64,000 bases of DNA from Ceratodon purpureus (taxonomy: Eukaryota; Streptophyta; Bryopsida; Pseudoditrichales; Ditrichaceae), in NCBI GenBank assembly GCA_014871385.1, contig CM026431.1, positions 4,442,604 to 4,506,603 of the forward strand. The letters are read 5' to 3'. Shown here piece after piece: positions 13,523-24,135 of this stretch. The stretch's first letter is position 1. Each line of letters begins with the position of its first letter. Under the pieces are notes generated by a model. The model had not been told where the DNA came from and made no database searches. It was given only the letters and a program-made list of their open reading frames with translations. Made by a program: the position numbers and the translations under genes.

Positions 13523-14996
13523 TCGAAGTACTGTGATTTGAAGAGTTTGTTCAAACTTCTTACGCTCTCAACTTTAATCTTCAATACTTGGTTGTGATAT
13601 ATGTTTCGAACCCGCGATTATTATGTCCCTGAATGTGCATTTCAATGTCAATAGCCTGTGCTGAAGCGACAATGTGTAAATATGGCATTATAGAGTAATC
13701 AAGGTATCTCTTTTTGTTGACATCGTCTTTTCTGGTCGGAAGATATGCCTGGACGTTTTCCAGCTCTAGGTGTAATTGTGTTGTTTAGATTGATTGGTTG
13801 ATTGACGTTTTTTGAATATTAATGTATGGGAATTTACCTGAGAGTGAGGTTGATGGGGTATATGTGCAGATTTGGATGTTGACACTCCGTTTTAATGCCG
13901 AAAGTTTCTTGTCGATTGAAAATTAAGTACAAAGTCATATTTTGGCAGCGACCAAATTGTATTCAAAAGTGGATGCTCTGATTTGCTGGGGGAAACCAAC
14001 TTGAACCAGGCCATTGAACTTAGAAGTTATGTTGTATGGAATCAGTACATTGTGAGATGAAAAGATGCCAATGCAAATTTAGTAGGTGCTTTTGCGATTC
14101 AGAATGAAACGAATCTACAGTTCTAAAACACTTTTGTCAGTTCATGCGAGGTATATAAGTAAACATGGCGCGGATTTAACAAACTTGGCCTTTGATTATT
14201 TGGATGAATTTTCTCCAGGGGTATGTGCTCGCTGCAGTGAAGCTGATATCACCGCTGCCGGTGATACATTTGGCTTGGACCTAGTAATAATAATCTCAGT
14301 GTATGGTATTCTCGTTCGAACACAATGGCAAATTACGTGTGTGCACACGCAACGAATCTGAATGTCTGATTATAGTTTTCAGTGATCGCAGATTGCAGGA
14401 ATTGTCGAGTTCAGTGGATAGCACTGTACAGGACAATCACATAACGCATAAGAATGGAGTAAAACAAAAATTATAAAGTCAAAATCAGGTATTGACTTTA
14501 ATGCTATCTGTGTGAAATTCTATCTTTATTGCAGTTTTAAAACTCAATCCTAGAGCAGGTATAAAAATTGTGACAGTTTCTTTCCCTAAAGTGCAATTTT
14601 TTTTTCAGATTCCTTTCTCGAAGTTGACCGTCTTAAAAGGAACGACAGAGTGACGGAGTGGGTTCTGGCGGATATGTTTATATTTAATTAATTTTCCATT
14701 TTGGTTGTCCTCTTGTGGAAGAGGAGAGGGTGGGAAATAATCAGAACAATGTTCTTAAAATTTTCATTTACTTATACTCATGTGAACTGCGCAGCTAACT
14801 GCTTGTTCATATGCAAGCGTTGTTGTTTTCGAATGCCAAATGTGACACATAGAGTCGAAGTCGCATGCAGTGTATGAGTCCTTCATCGTTTTCTGCATGC
14901 ATATATGTGTTCTAGACGATGAAGTCTACTTTTCTCTATACATGGTCTGTTGAAAATGTTTTTTGCTGCATTGTAGCATTCGATTCACTTCTCACG
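13523..14996. other. Non-coding CACTA DNA between transposase and first accessory gene
   Basis: No gene recognised. A 91-codon open frame at 14086-14361 has no family signature and I do not support it as a gene. The stretch probably holds the transposase 3' end and the promoter of the next gene. Confidence 0.4.
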
Positions 14997-15500
14997 ATGA
15001 ACTCTCATCAAATGAACGTCCTGTTGCAGGCTGTTAGGAATCTAGAGGATGCCCAAATGGCGAGGTGGTTGTCTGAACGGGAGCTACAGGGTCTGCGTGA
15101 AGAACTTCCTCAGATTAGTGTGCGACGCATGCGACTGGAGTACATGCAAGCCCGAGACAACTACAACCATCAACTCGACACTCTGGCGGGAATGATAACA
15201 AGATTAAGGAGCCCTGGTTCATCACATTCACAGGAGGGCATGGAGGAGGCGATCAGTGAACAGCTTCGTCGTGTTACTTCTGCAAGACTGGGCAAAGTCA
15301 CGGCGAATCACACGGCATGGCGTGCTCGGGAGAGGAGAGACCTTCTGGAGGATATGATTTCAATGAAGATTCGCAGGCTTGAACGGGAGAGAGCCTTGGA
15401 AGCCATAGCTTTAGGTAATTGTCATAGTCCCATGGTTGATTTAGCAAGGGCTGTCTTGGAAGCGAAACCTCGGCCTTCGTCTGAAGATGCTCAAGCTTAG
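14997..15500 (+). CDS. CACTA accessory protein A1, coiled-coil, unknown family
   Basis: The frame is open from 14919. I prefer the Met at 14997 (MNSHQMNVLLQAVRNLEDAQ) because similarity to the paralogue at 17478 starts there, giving about 167 aa. The protein is largely helical and charged, rich in Arg, Glu and Leu, with heptad-like spacing (ELQGLREELPQ, DLLEDMISMKIRRLERERAL). It ends in a conserved CHSPMVDLARA. Shared landmarks with the paralogue are VR-LE-A, EL-LR, Y--LD-L, EQL---AR and C--PMV-LAR. I do not recognise the family. A DNA-binding or oligomerising partner of the transposition proteins would fit its place but is not shown. A 255-bp hairpin-forming repeat lies 555 bp downstream, as it does after the paralogue. 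Confidence 0.6.
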   Translation: MNSHQMNVLLQAVRNLEDAQMARWLSERELQGLREELPQISVRRMRLEYMQARDNYNHQLDTLAGMITRLRSPGSSHSQEGMEEAISEQLRRVTSARLGKVTANHTAWRARERRDLLEDMISMKIRRLERERALEAIALGNCHSPMVDLARAVLEAKPRPSSEDAQA

Positions 15501-16055
15501 TTGCTTTGACGGCACAGATCAAATTGGGGTACTGGTAATCGCAGGAATGGAGAAGCAGAAGGATTTTCACAGAAGCAAACTAAATCTGTAATTTTGTTTA
15601 CCATTTATAAAGCATGATTTTGGGAAGAAAATTGACTACATGAGGTGCATGTTAATTAATCGCATCCGAAGATGCGGTTCAAAGAGTGTAATCGTTGCAA
15701 GAAATGTATGCTTCTGTGAGCTGGTTTCCACGCTTCACATATATACTGAAGTCTGATCCCCTTCGACTGGTTTTATCCTATCACATTCAAACTCCTATTC
15801 CTTACCATGTTGTTCGAGTGTTTGCCATTTTTTCCCGCCTTGGTCCTTATTCTTTTGCCTTATTTTCAATGAACCAGTGTAATCATGTTTTTTGTATCTT
15901 GGAGTTCATCGTGAGGGCGTCGATCAGTGTCGATTCATAGTAGTCTTTGCTGAACTTGCTTTGAACACCCATACTGCTCACCCCAAAACTACTCAGTAAA
16001 CCAGCCGAATTAGAGTTTGTTTTTTAATAGTTTTCAACAGTTAGAAAAAAAAATA
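15501..16055. other. Spacer after accessory gene A1
   Basis: No gene. The stretch is T-rich and leads into the structured repeat. Confidence 0.35.
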
Positions 16056-16310
16056 TTCGTCAGGCTGGTCGTGTTGCCGGGAACTTCATCCCATATCGTT
16101 TGTCGAAGCTCCTATAGATCACAATATAAGCATTCAACCAGACATATTCTTCCAGTTCAAGCCTTGGTGGCTCGGTGCTCCTGGGCTACCATTTGATTCT
16201 GCCGTGGCAACCTCCGGGTGCTTGTGCCGGGTTTCAAATGGTCCCCAGGACACCTATCCCACCACGCTTGTCACGCAGCGGATTACACTTGAATACCAGC
16301 ACAGTTGAAA
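16056..16310 (+). repeat. Structured 255-bp repeat, copy 1
   Basis: It is closely matched by 18772-19027. It contains a long hairpin: CCTGGG (16180-16185) and ACCATTTGA (16188-16196) pair with TCAAATGGT (16234-16242) and CCCAGG (16244-16249). Two smaller hairpins lie inside it, TGCC-GT-GGCA and CCGG-gtgcttgtg-CCGG. The sequence is clearly more GC-rich than the DNA around it. GTTCAAGCC matches a polymerase III box B pattern, but no convincing box A is placed correctly and there is no A-tail. It may be a non-coding RNA, a 3' control element, or a small mobile sequence. Which strand is functional is unknown. Confidence 0.6.
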
Positions 16311-17477
16311 TGTGCTGAAACACATTTTTGAATGTTTTTTAATTTCTCCATGTCTTAATGCACGGACCTTTATCACTTATGTTTAGCAGTTAAACAGCTA
16401 TACATCACATTTTAATTGTGTTTACATATACAATCGTGTTCTTCAATTGAAAATCCCCTATGACTCTTTCCCACCGTCTCAGAATTTCCACAAGTTTAAC
16501 AGTGTACTGATAGAGGCATGGATTTCCATAATCGCCAACATGTCAGTCAAATTCACACCGAATTCATGTTTCTGATTGCATCAGATGACGCTCGTAAGAG
16601 AATATAAAATTTGACAAAAATATATGCCTATGAGAGCTGTGATTGAAATAGAACCTAAACCTAAACCAGAGAGACAATGGAGTTCTGTATGTGACGACAC
16701 AGAGTATGTCTTTCGCTATGGGACTACATTTTTTTTAATTTTTTATTCTTTTAATTCACACTATGAAACTGGCCCAGGTTTATAATGCTATGGTTCTAAG
16801 AATGTCGGGACTGAGCTACAGTCCCATACACAGTGTATACACTATACGTGTAGTACAAGTTCATACTTTAGATTATGCAGTCCGCCAATCTTATTTTTCC
16901 ATCAAGAAACGGTGCACAGTATCCGAACTATATTGAAACAGCTCATACGAGACACTGTCTCTGATAAAAATTCAAGTCTCATGTCAACTCTTTGAAGGAG
17001 TTACTTGCATGTGCATGTTTGTGATATTACAATGTTCTGCTGACTCTACAATTTCCAAAGACAGCTACAAGGTTACTTATTCCAATCAGACTTTCATGTT
17101 TAGTCCGTTTTTGTATTTTTTTTTAATGAATCGTATAGTTTTATCTAGGTCATTATCTTAAGACTGTCAATTTCTGTATAAAGTAATATCGGTAAAGCTA
17201 CAAGTGAGTGGAATGAAATGAGCATCTTACGCAGGGTCCGAAGAGAGTGACATATGTACAGAATCTGCATGGAAGGCCGTGTGTGGACATGGGCGGGTAC
17301 TCTCCGAACTACCAGTGTACTTGAAGTGTACCTCAAACATGTATGCAGACTTTCCTTCTGTTGATATCAGCATGCACATTCGTACATCATGTCCATTGAA
17401 GTATACTAGTCTACAAACTCAATGAAGGAGCTGTGTACCTTAACCGAGAATGTGATTCTGCACACCCTTGCCGAGTG
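16311..17477. other. Spacer between structured repeat 1 and accessory gene A2
   Basis: No gene recognised. AT-rich with short open frames only. It presumably contains the promoter and 5' leader of A2. Confidence 0.35.
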
Positions 17478-17972
17478 ATGGAGGAGCTTGTGGAGAGTGT
17501 CAGGAAACTAGAGAACGCCGAGCTTGGGACTCTGATTACGAGACTGGAGCTTCGTAACTTGCGGTATGAAGTAGATTCGATAGATGTTCCAGCACTTATC
17601 TCTGCCCTTAGGGTCGCGCAGGAGGCTTACGATGACGAATTAGATGTTCTGGGAGATATTATTGTTCTCTTCAAAACCGCCCGTTTCAGGAGATCTCAAT
17701 TGCAAGTTGACATAACGGTTGGGAAGCAGCTACAGGACGTCATGGACGCCAGAAGGGAGAAGTTTAGAGCGCAAAACCTGTGGTGGCGCGGCAGTCAACG
17801 AGTAGAGCATTTGAACAGTATGATAAACAAAGCCGAAGAGGAACTTTTGAGACTAAAGGCAGTGGAACAAGCCGCCAGAGAAGAGTGTTATGCGCCGATG
17901 GTGGAATTGGCTCGGGTGTGGACAAGGTGTAGGATAGAAGGTAGCAATGATAGGGAAAAAAATGTGTTGTAG
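17478..17972 (+). CDS. CACTA accessory protein A2, coiled-coil paralogue of A1
   Basis: The frame is open from 17433. The Met at 17478 (MEELVESVRKLENAELGTLI) aligns best with the paralogue start, giving about 164 aa. It is mostly helical and charged: LELRNLRYEVDSIDV, AYDDELDVLGDIIVL, HLNSMINKAEEELLRLKAVE. It ends near CYAPMVELARVW. Identity to A1 is low, roughly a quarter by eye, but the order and spacing of the shared motifs leave little doubt they are related. The two copies therefore duplicated long ago. Function is unknown. The retained open frames suggest selection on both proteins. Confidence 0.6.
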   Translation: MEELVESVRKLENAELGTLITRLELRNLRYEVDSIDVPALISALRVAQEAYDDELDVLGDIIVLFKTARFRRSQLQVDITVGKQLQDVMDARREKFRAQNLWWRGSQRVEHLNSMINKAEEELLRLKAVEQAAREECYAPMVELARVWTRCRIEGSNDREKNVL

Positions 17973-18771
17973 CACAGAAGTCTTTGTGCATCGTCTTCTT
18001 CTGAATGAAAGTTTATTTTACCACTGTTGTGAAAGTCCCAATCATAAAAATCGCAAATGCAATGAGTCTGTGAAATATGTGTATCTTGACTGACACGTTC
18101 AGGTTTGTTATATAGTTCAATTTCCTTCAGCAATGAATCTCCATGCGTAGTACAGTTCGTTGAGGTTATGTCATATATGGACATTGCGACATAGGGAAAC
18201 GGTACACAAAGTGTTATGAACTGAGAACACTCTTCTTTTACAAAGTTCATGTAGAACCTGGAAGGGATTTCGTAGTGATTACTCTGATTCACGTCAAGCA
18301 GTGCCTCCTGTAATAATGATTTTTATGTCGCACAGAGCAATTCGTAGAACAAGTATTAGAAATAGTAGAATTGATATTCTCCTTGGTCCAAAGCAGCTTC
18401 CGCGACTTGGAAAGAATCTTGGTCAGTCAGTGAAGAGCTTCCAGCAGGTAAGGTACAGTCTCCCTTAAGTTAGACAATGGGATCTGGAACTCGCGTGAAG
18501 ATCTTTTGTTGCTCTTTGTGGTTAAGCTACAGTTCTCAATAAACTAAATCATGTTTATTTTTGCAATGAGCTAACAGGCAGCCAAGGAATTTGCGGGGGT
18601 GAAGCGAGAATTGGACGATGCTCAAGGAAACAGTTAAATCTGCAGATAATTCCCGAACTCTCCCCATCAGATCTCCACATCTTTGGTGAAATATAAAACT
18701 TATATCAAGCCAGTTTATAGCATTACGATTTCTGTATAACCATGTGAATAACAATGAATTAGATCTCTTAT
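17973..18771. other. Spacer after accessory gene A2
   Basis: No gene. A minus-strand open frame at 17888-18292 overlaps A2 and has no family features, so I treat it as accidental. Confidence 0.35.
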
Positions 18772-19027
18772 CTCGTTAGGCTGGCCGTGTTGCCGAGGTC
18801 TTCATCCCATATCGTTTGTTGAAGCTCCTATCGATCGCAATATAAGCGTTCAAAGAGGCCTCTCCTTCCAGTTCAAGCCCTGGTGGCTCGGTGCTCCTGG
18901 GCTACCAATTGATTCCGCCGTGGCAACCTCCGGGTGCTTGTGCCGGGTTTCAAATTGGTCTCCACGACACCCAGCCCATCACGCTTGTTATCCAGCGGAT
19001 TACTCTTGAGAACCAGCACAGTTGAAA
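18772..19027 (+). repeat. Structured 255-bp repeat, copy 2
   Basis: Second copy of 16056-16310, in the same orientation and again downstream of a coiled-coil accessory gene. The main hairpin is kept with altered bases on both arms: ACCAATT (18904-18910) pairs with AATTGGT (18953-18959), where copy 1 has ACCATTTGA and TCAAATGGT. The inner hairpins (GCC-GT-GGC, CCGG...CCGG) are unchanged. Outer CCTGGG pairing is weaker here. Paired change on both arms hints at selection for RNA structure, but two copies are thin evidence. Confidence 0.6.
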
Positions 19028-19598
19028 GGCACCAAGCCTTTTTACATATCTTTAATATTTTTTTAAATTCAACACTTTCATATGGTATGTAAAGCTAGAA
19101 CACATTGGGATTCATGAGAGGAGATTCTGCTTCAACAAATGAGAACATGTGATCTTATAAGAGAGATTATTACATGAAATAAATGTATGGGTCACCAGAA
19201 ACCGCTGTAGCGCCTATTTGAAATCAATGGACCTAACCATCCGAAGTCGTTCTCAAGGCAATGATTCGGAATAAATGTTCGAGAGGAGTAGATATTTTCC
19301 AGCCTTTTTCACGAAGTTTCCAATGCAGTGCTCAAACCTGTTGCATGATTCACTGAAGTCTCTGATTTCATCGACATGTAATCTTCCGCCACATCTCGAA
19401 GTGGTGTCCATGACACAATAATATACACCTTTTTGGCATGGTTTCGTTAACTACATTTCCTCTATCCATCATTCCATGGCTGTTTTGCATAATGCCGTGA
19501 ATCAATGTAGCTAGAGCTCAGTTCGCATTGTACGTAATTGTTGAGTGGATATCTAGTAACCCGAGCGAAACGTAGGAAGGCAGGACACGAGCAGTTCC
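19028..19598. other. Spacer before accessory gene B
   Basis: No gene seen. It probably contains the promoter and leader of the gene at 19599. Confidence 0.35.
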
Positions 19599-20108
19599 AT
19601 GGCTACCAAGAGGGTGGACAATCAGGAGGGAAATGTAGGCTCCGAAATCATACATTCAGAGGAGCATTGTAAACCGGAACTCCGTCCATGCGGGAGCAGT
19701 GGCACTCGAGACGAATGCCAAATTCTCGCAGTTGACAGTATTCCAAAGCTTATGACGGAAGTCGCTGAATTCAACAGGGGAGAAACTATTCGTACCGACA
19801 TGCATGTACGTTTAGAGGATACTGCAGATGGGAATTCTCAGGGTAAGTCGCAGCGTCGCAGGGGACTGCGTGGACGAAGAGTAAAAGCTGCTTCTTTCAA
19901 GAGGAGGAAACGTCGATCTGCACCAGGCACTCCAAGCGATTCCGACTCGTCGGACACCAAGGAGCGTCGGAGACAGAATGTTACTCCAGCGGATTGGCCT
20001 GCTTGGAAAGCGAAGAAATCAAGATTGGAGGTTGCTTCTTCGCGTAGAGTTGAAGAAGATGCTCCAATTGCCGATAGCGACAGCCCTAGCCCGAAGCATC
20101 CTATTTGA
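19599..20108 (+). CDS. CACTA accessory protein B, basic, Ser/Arg-rich, unknown family
   Basis: Single open frame of 169 aa starting MATKRVDNQEGNVGSE in a good plant start context (TTCCATGGC). The N-terminal half is acidic to neutral. The middle is strongly basic with clustered Arg/Lys (SQRRRGLRGRRVKAASFKRR, KRRSAPGT), a clear nuclear-localisation pattern and a possible nucleic-acid-binding segment. This is followed by a Ser/Asp run (SDSDSSDTKERRR) and a Trp pair (ADWPAWKAKKSRLE). The tail has SDSPSPKHP. It is probably disordered. No known domain is recognised. A nuclear protein acting with the transposition machinery is a guess from its position inside the element. Confidence 0.5.
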   Translation: MATKRVDNQEGNVGSEIIHSEEHCKPELRPCGSSGTRDECQILAVDSIPKLMTEVAEFNRGETIRTDMHVRLEDTADGNSQGKSQRRRGLRGRRVKAASFKRRKRRSAPGTPSDSDSSDTKERRRQNVTPADWPAWKAKKSRLEVASSRRVEEDAPIADSDSPSPKHPI

Positions 20109-21630
20109 CAACGAACGACGAAGCATGATGGAGTTGTAAGTAATTCTTGACCATGCGAAAGAGCCCAATGTAAACTAAATATTTGTTTCTGAGACGGGTC
20201 TGTGGATTTCATATGATATCCTATTTGAGGATTACTGGCTTTTACATCACGCTTCCAATGGAAGCAACAACTTCCAATACCATTACCGCACAACATCAAT
20301 TAGAAATGAAATAAGGTAAAAAAATTTGAGAAAAATGAAAAATAAAAAAACCATTCAACTATGCACCGTCTGTTACAGAATTCTCTAGGTAACGCAAGCA
20401 TTGCCTAACCGTCCCCAAAGTGGCACATGGTATGTACAGGGAGTCTGAGCTCATTGCGTATATTGCAAGTTGTAGGCGATGAAGTGAGTATACGAAACGA
20501 TGCATCCGAGGAGTACTGGATCAATCAGCGGACAGTGGATGATTTGTAGGCAGACGACACATGGCATTGTAATTTGGTATTTGTAATCCAGTATCACCGC
20601 ATTTGTTTTGAAGTATCAGAGTCTTTTCCTTAATTGTTTCTGTTGCTTTTTAATACATAATGTATCTCTCCTAGATATTCTTATATAAGTCGTTATGTAT
20701 TCGCGAGAGTGTCGTTGAAAATATAACGTCAACAAGGATTTTTTGTCTGCCACAGTGTCTGTATACACTGTTGCAGTGGCCCATCCGGCAGCTTATGGGT
20801 GTTGGGCTATTTCCTGCTTACTTCTTTCGTTTGAACTACGTGCTATCCTCCGATAATGGAATTGCTGGGCTTGAAGAGAGACTTCAATGCATATGATATT
20901 CCCAATGCTGCTTTCTTAGTTGTTTACCATCCGTTTGTTTTGGTGATTTGGTGCACTCTTTTGTTAGAGACCTAGTTTTGTTTGTTGCGACAATAACTGC
21001 CAGACTGACCAGATACAGTTCTCTAAGAAATCAACCAGTACTACAGGTTTCTAAATAGATGTGGACTGGAAGTTATGTATGCCGCGGTTATGGTTTATTC
21101 TCCTTTGCTTAATCGATTCAATGACGACGTTGCGATACCTATTCATGCAGTAGAGATAGTGTTGTTCATACTATGGAAACCAAGTCTTCGTGGTTTCGGT
21201 GTTTCTGCCATGGCCAAAGTTGTGCTGGCACCTCTGTTTTCGTACCTTTCGTGAGTTTGCAATTCTTTCAATCAGTTGGAGAATTTGTTAGTTTTTTAAT
21301 AGGTTTGTAATCAGATTAAAGTATTGACCAATTTTTGAAAAATACTTCATTTTTTATATGGTGTTGGGCCATTTTTCATGTCACACTCACTGTAGATTGC
21401 ACGTGAGTACATGGAGGAGTATTGCGTGGACATTTTCGGTTTGTGAGTTTTAAAAAAATGTGTATGTCGACACGAAACATGTGTAGTTGTGAATTCGCTT
21501 CTGGCTTGCTGGTAAGTTATACAACAATTTTTTGAAGAGTGATTCACACAATGCTGTCCATCAGTTCATGCTCATGTGAACTACTTTGGTTCGAACGATT
21601 CTTTTTCTGTGAAGTCTGTGTTATGTGCAG
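20109..21630. other. CACTA DNA between accessory gene B and the captured protease piece
   Basis: No supported gene. A short open run near 20770-20900 has no family signature. Upstream exons of the captured protease could be hidden here, but I cannot recognise any. Confidence 0.35.
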
Positions 21631-22205
21631 ATTAAAAATGGACAAACTGGATTGTGGATGACTCATGGGTATAGCATTGGGCAGAGAATGGGTACCTTCG
21701 TATGCAGCGGAACCGGAAGGATAGCAATGCGTTTGAATTTTGTAGTATCAACATTGAACCTTCATATGCTAGTAAGTTTTCACCGAATTCTTCGAATCCT
21801 GTGCCTACTCCTCCATCGCCATCACCCCCTGAAACGGTGAGCAGTCTGTATCAGCAGTGAATTGTTTCACTTGGTACATATTTACATGATTATAGAAATA
21901 TTAGCCGTTTTGTCAGACCATGATTCTTTTTATTCTTAAAAAATTAAAAAAGAATTAAAAAAATGATTTGGATCAGGTTTGTGACGAATCTCATAGTGGT
22001 TCTGCTGAAAACACATGTTGCTGCATTCTTCCCGTTGGCATAATGTGCCTCGCGTGGGGTTGCTGCTCATTGAAATCGGCAACATGCTGCAAAGATTATT
22101 ATCACTGCTTTCCTGAGGAGTGTCATGTTTGGAATTTGGCTGCCGGTCTTTGCCTCAAGGTATGTCGTACCTCCACTCCAGTTGAAGTACAAGCTTTGTA
22201 CAGTT
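21631..22205 (+). pseudogene. Captured fragment of an RD21-type papain-like cysteine protease with granulin domain
   Basis: After a splice-acceptor-like TGTGCAG the sequence reads IKNG, then, one frame over, NWIVDDSWV, a stop, and HWAENGYLRMQRN. This matches the papain YWIVRNSWG..WGE.GYLRM block. FCSINIEPSYASKF and a Pro-rich linker (PVPTPPSPSPPET) follow, as in RD21. After an intron ending GGATCAG at about 21977, the granulin domain appears: NTCCCILPVGIMCLAWGCCS, ATCCKDYYHC and GLCLK, with the CCC, WGCC and CC-D spacing typical of plant granulin tails. VQAL matches the usual end. Only the last part of the host gene is present, with its intron. It carries at least one frame change and one stop, so it is a genomic (not mRNA) capture that has decayed. 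Confidence 0.8.
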
Positions 22206-23613
22206 GGCACTGTGCAATGTTCTTGAAGATCCAGTCCTTGTATTATCCTGTTGGTAAATGAAGCATAGATTAGACTATGAAAGTCTTGTAAACTTTGACG
22301 GGCAATTAGAGGATTTACTGTGAGCCATTTAATTGTGGAACAGGGACCCCAGGAGATGGAGGGAGTTGCATTGATGCAGCGGACTCTAACTCATATCAAC
22401 TAGGCAGCAGATTGGCAATAAGCTACTTGAAAGTTGAGCACCACTTGAGTTTGACAGTGACCTCGATTTGGAGTCCAAAAAGATTATATACGGACTTTGC
22501 TCTATTTTTAAGTGTTTATGCTTTTCGAGTTTCCCATGAACAATCCATGTCTCCGCATCATAGGTGCATACGAGAATGAGGTATTGTAATTTTTTACGAT
22601 TTGTTTTTGAAATAATCGCAGTGAGGGTGTTAGTGTGGAAATCAGATGTAAAAGAAATTCATAATCAAGGAGCAGCGTGAGTAAGTACTGATTTACATTT
22701 TAGGAGGTTGATGTAGCTCACAAGGTTAAAGTATGTTGGCTACCAGGTTACTAGTATAAATAGATTAAATTTGGGAAGAGTGATTGTTTGAGGTATTCCT
22801 ATGATCTTCCGGGAGTTACAACAGTGCATGGGTGATGGTTGCTAGAGGAAGGGAGATATATGGGAAAATGTAAGTGGATTAGGAGATATGAGATATGTAT
22901 GTCAGTTTCTTACAATTGCCTCGGGAACTAGACTGAACAAACTGTGTCTCCGTTACCTTGAGATCTCATATTCATGTCAGCAACTGAGGTGCTCGAATTG
23001 TAGGTCATGTGCAGATTAAAAATGGGCACCTGATCAATGCCGAGGAATCCGAAAGAGCCCAACACTCCATGTTCTGGTATATCGCGCAGCTGATCATGCA
23101 ATACTAGATGCTAGTATGAAGAGTAATCTGTGAATGTGGTGGACGATTATTATCTTCTTTAGGCGGGAGAATTTTATGTGTTTCTGAGTATTCGAATCTA
23201 CAAATATGGTTGGATATATGAAATACTAATCTTTCGTACTAACTTGTCAGAAACCGGGGACTTCCACAGTACTGCAAAACTGAGAATCAATGATAGTTAA
23301 CGGAAATGAGTGATGAATATACTGCGCGGTAATAGGTCATAATCCACTCCTGATTTGACATTGCTTTATCAAAGTGGTGGCGGCCATGATCATGCTTCCC
23401 ATGCAGTGCCCAACCCAGCATGTAATGATGAATTTGCGAGTTGTCCTGTTTAGCTCCAGGGTTGTCAAGTCATGGCCGACTTTTCCTTTCTTCTCTGTTT
23501 TGGAGTAGAAGACCTCTGTGAGTTGTAGAAATATGCTTATGTGTTTTTTCAAAGTCGATCTCTCTTCGTGCGAATTGTAGTTGGTTGTTCGTCGTCAGCA
23601 GAGTTCTCGCAGT
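22206..23613. other. CACTA spacer with short duplicated pieces
   Basis: No gene supported. GTGCAGATTAAAAATGG at about 23006-23022 repeats the start of the protease piece (about 21626), but what follows is not protease-like. A 46-bp repeat lies at 22661-22707. Confidence 0.35.
22661..22707 (+). repeat. Direct repeat, copy 1 (partner 26699-26743)
   Basis: ATAATCAAGGAGCAGCGTGA continuing through GTAAGTACTGATTTACATTT here is matched by ATAATCAAGAAGCAGTGTGA continuing through GTAAGTAGTAATTTACATTT at 26699, about 4 kb away. The pair brackets both C-type accessory genes and may mark the edges of an old duplication. Confidence 0.6.
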
Positions 23614-24135
23614 ATGGATATAGAGAAGGGTTGTCTGCTCGCTTGGATGTCCATCGTGTTCTTCAACCGGAACGCGAAGGACAAATGGGCCACCAAACGC
23701 TGGCTCCCCAATGTTCCTCACCTGGCCAACCTGGTTCGGATTTCTAACGCATATGAGTTTACGGAGAAGTGCTACGAGGAGGTGGTATATCTGGGACGCG
23801 CCTCGGGCTACACGTTTGAAGAGTTCATAGGTCATCTGCAAATGCCTGGAGTTACTCGAGGTTTCTGCGCTGCAAATCCAATCAACCTTGACGAACCATC
23901 AGATGAGTCATCCGAGGACACCTCCAGCCTCTCTGTAACAAGCTACTCAGGCTCTGGTCCTTCCTCTGATCGTAGAAGTCTCCAGGTCGAAGTATCGTCC
24001 TCAGATGCTTCTGATGGGGCAACGACCGAGGTAGAAGGGAGCGCAGGAAGTGGGAGTCTGGAGACAGGGGCGGAGAGCGTCGACTACTGTGCCTGTGATG
24101 GAGCGAAGAGCCCGGATCACTGTGTATGCGATTAG
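23614..24135 (+). CDS. CACTA accessory protein C1, unknown conserved N-domain with acidic Ser-rich tail
   Basis: About 173 aa from the Met at 23614 (MDIEKGCLLAWMSIVFFNRN). That start is chosen because the paralogue at 25393 begins identically and both have CGCAG just before the start, as if a 5'-UTR intron ended there. The first 94 residues form a compact, Trp-containing domain (WLPNVPHLANL, YEFTEKCYEEVVYLG, YTFEEF, CAANPINLDE), about 43% identical to the paralogue by eye. The rest is a low-complexity Ser/Glu/Asp/Gly tail ending in paired Cys motifs (DYCACD, DHCVCD). I do not recognise the family. A small folded module with a disordered acidic tail would suit a regulator, but no function is shown. 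Confidence 0.62.
   Translation: MDIEKGCLLAWMSIVFFNRNAKDKWATKRWLPNVPHLANLVRISNAYEFTEKCYEEVVYLGRASGYTFEEFIGHLQMPGVTRGFCAANPINLDEPSDESSEDTSSLSVTSYSGSGPSSDRRSLQVEVSSSDASDGATTEVEGSAGSGSLETGAESVDYCACDGAKSPDHCVCD

Noticed and set aside
16056-19027. tRNA-derived SINE
   Set aside because: GTTCAAGCC fits a box B, but box A placement is wrong, there is no A-rich tail and no target duplication was seen. Kept as a structured repeat of unknown nature.
23006-23110. Second copy of the captured protease
   Set aside because: Only the 17-bp GTGCAGATTAAAAATGG is shared; the following sequence shows no papain or granulin features.
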